Below, one piece after another: positions 63,380 to 64,000 of a stretch of DNA of 64,000 nt. The stretch is taken from positions 6,135-70,134 of the forward strand of contig JAYSTR010000085.1 of NCBI GenBank assembly GCA_043719555.1. The letters are read 5' to 3'. How positions within the stretch are numbered: the stretch's first letter is position 1; every line of letters begins with the position of its first letter. This stretch comes from UBA4416 sp043719555. GTDB lineage: Bacteria; Bacteroidota; Bacteroidia; B-17B0; Aurantibacillaceae. Both the position numbers and the translations under genes were made by a program. The notes below the pieces were generated by a model. The model did not search any database and was not told the DNA's origin. It was given only the letters and a program-made list of their open reading frames with translations.

Positions 63380-64000
63380 ATGCCATTTTTTTTTCTGATA
63401 CTTTTTATCATTTGCTTATTTGTTCCGGCTTTTAGCTATGTGATATTTCCGTGGTTAATGAAACGTAAAGCGTCAAAAGTTGCTCAACTAAAAAACGATT
63501 ACTGTAAAATAACAGAATGGCCCAGTGTAACAGTTGTGTTTTCTGTATTTAACGAAGAAAAAGTTATAAGTCGCAAGCTTGAAACACTTTTAAATTCTGA
63601 TTATCCAAAAGACAAATTACACGTATTAATTGGTTCGGATAATTCTACTGATGCGACTCATCAAATCATAGAAGAATTCACAGCTAAGCATTCAAATATT
63701 ACTCTTGTAAAAAAAACAAGTCGTAATGGTAAACTAAAGATTATTAATGAGTTAATTGATTTAACCTCAACTAATCATTTAATATTTACAGATGCTAATG
63801 TGTTTTTTGAACCATTAACTATAAAAGCATTGGTTTATAATTTAATTGAAAAAAATGCCAAATTAGTTTGTGGTAATATTCATAAATTTTCTCCCAAAAA
63901 TGAAGGTATTTCTGGTCAGGAAATTTTTTATATGAATTTTGAAAACACATTGAAACATAACGAAAGTTTAGTTTATAATTTTTGTGTTGGAGTAGAGGGA
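63380..64000 (+). CDS. Family 2 glycosyltransferase, 3' truncated by the window edge
   Basis: 207 codons visible from the ATG at 63380, open to the window end. An N-terminal membrane helix (FFFLILFIICLFVPAFSYVIF) is followed by the GT-A fold: VTVVFSVFNEEKVISRKLETLL, LHVLIGSDNSTDATHQIIEEF, SRNGKLKIINELI and FTDANVFFEPLTIKALV, in which the DA.V segment replaces DxD. These fit processive or Bacteroidota membrane-bound GT2 enzymes that build surface polysaccharide. Acceptor and sugar unknown. No -7 box is seen in the 42-base gap after mqnE, which holds a dispersed repeat, so it may share the mqnE transcript. Confidence 0.9.
   Translation, partial: MPFFFLILFIICLFVPAFSYVIFPWLMKRKASKVAQLKNDYCKITEWPSVTVVFSVFNEEKVISRKLETLLNSDYPKDKLHVLIGSDNSTDATHQIIEEFTAKHSNITLVKKTSRNGKLKIINELIDLTSTNHLIFTDANVFFEPLTIKALVYNLIEKNAKLVCGNIHKFSPKNEGISGQEIFYMNFENTLKHNESLVYNFCVGVEG

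Noticed and set aside
1..64000. CRISPR array, prophage, rRNA operon or riboswitch
   Set aside because: No regularly spaced repeats with unique spacers, no phage structural or integrase genes, no rRNA-like sequence and no recognised riboswitch leader were seen; gaps longer than 300 bases exist only around tRNA-Asp.

Overview
This AT-rich 64 kb window is chromosomal DNA of a member of the Bacteroidota. The evidence is the outer-membrane type IX secretion (T9SS) protein SprA beside ruvA, three secreted proteins with T9SS C-terminal sorting domains, -7 promoter boxes of the TAnnTTTG type, a malic enzyme-phosphotransacetylase fusion, and many AT-rich codons with TTA leucine. MqnE, of the futalosine menaquinone pathway, suggests a lineage outside the typical Flavobacteriaceae, but I cannot place it further. 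Most of the window is densely packed housekeeping sequence on both strands.

Layout. 1-4.1 kb: 3' part of a LytTR response regulator and a large secreted multidomain T9SS cargo protein. 4.1-12.6 kb (minus): ruvA, sprA and a SpoU-type RNA methyltransferase. 12.8-13.5 kb: plsY. 13.5-15.0 kb: an accessory island of two minus-strand genes with integron-cassette-like attC sites, lying between the plsY and eno terminators. 15.1-17.4 kb: enolase and a coiled-coil lipoprotein. 17.6-19.5 kb: a three-gene envelope operon (DUF4230, a DUF5819-like protein, an HTTM-like membrane protein). 19.5-23.0 kb (minus): lolA-like, aroE, rimO and a DUF2306-like protein. 23.2 kb: tRNA-Asp. 23.4-31.6 kb: P5C dehydrogenase, CCA tRNA nucleotidyltransferase, GapN-like dehydrogenase, M3 oligopeptidase and a secreted T9SS esterase. 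31.7-39.5 kb: maeB, an orphan small gene, rbfA, a LolC/E-like permease, ftsK and a secreted unknown. 39.5-48.5 kb: MFS transporter, OmpA-family protein, rpsT, a TPR lipoprotein, mdh, gyrB and a TerC protein. 48.5-60.1 kb (minus): an MBL hydrolase/DUF2279/YihY cluster, then a very large PorE-like protein with clpS and an M48 lipoprotein protease. 60.3-64 kb: another T9SS cargo protein, mqnE and a truncated family 2 glycosyltransferase.

How it fits together. SprA, the PorE-like TPR/beta-propeller protein, three cargo proteins with sorting domains, LolA, a LolC/E-like permease and several lipoproteins form an envelope-biogenesis theme. Two observations stand out. The first is the cassette array, whose terminal repeats resemble integron attC sites with no integrase in view. 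The second is the PorE-like protein, in which the usual OmpA peptidoglycan-binding domain appears to be replaced by a very long duplicated coiled-coil region and three SPOR-like repeats. Three copies of a GAGC-AGTCGA repeat family and one long palindromic repeat lie in intergenic gaps. I saw no CRISPR array, prophage, insertion sequence or rRNA.
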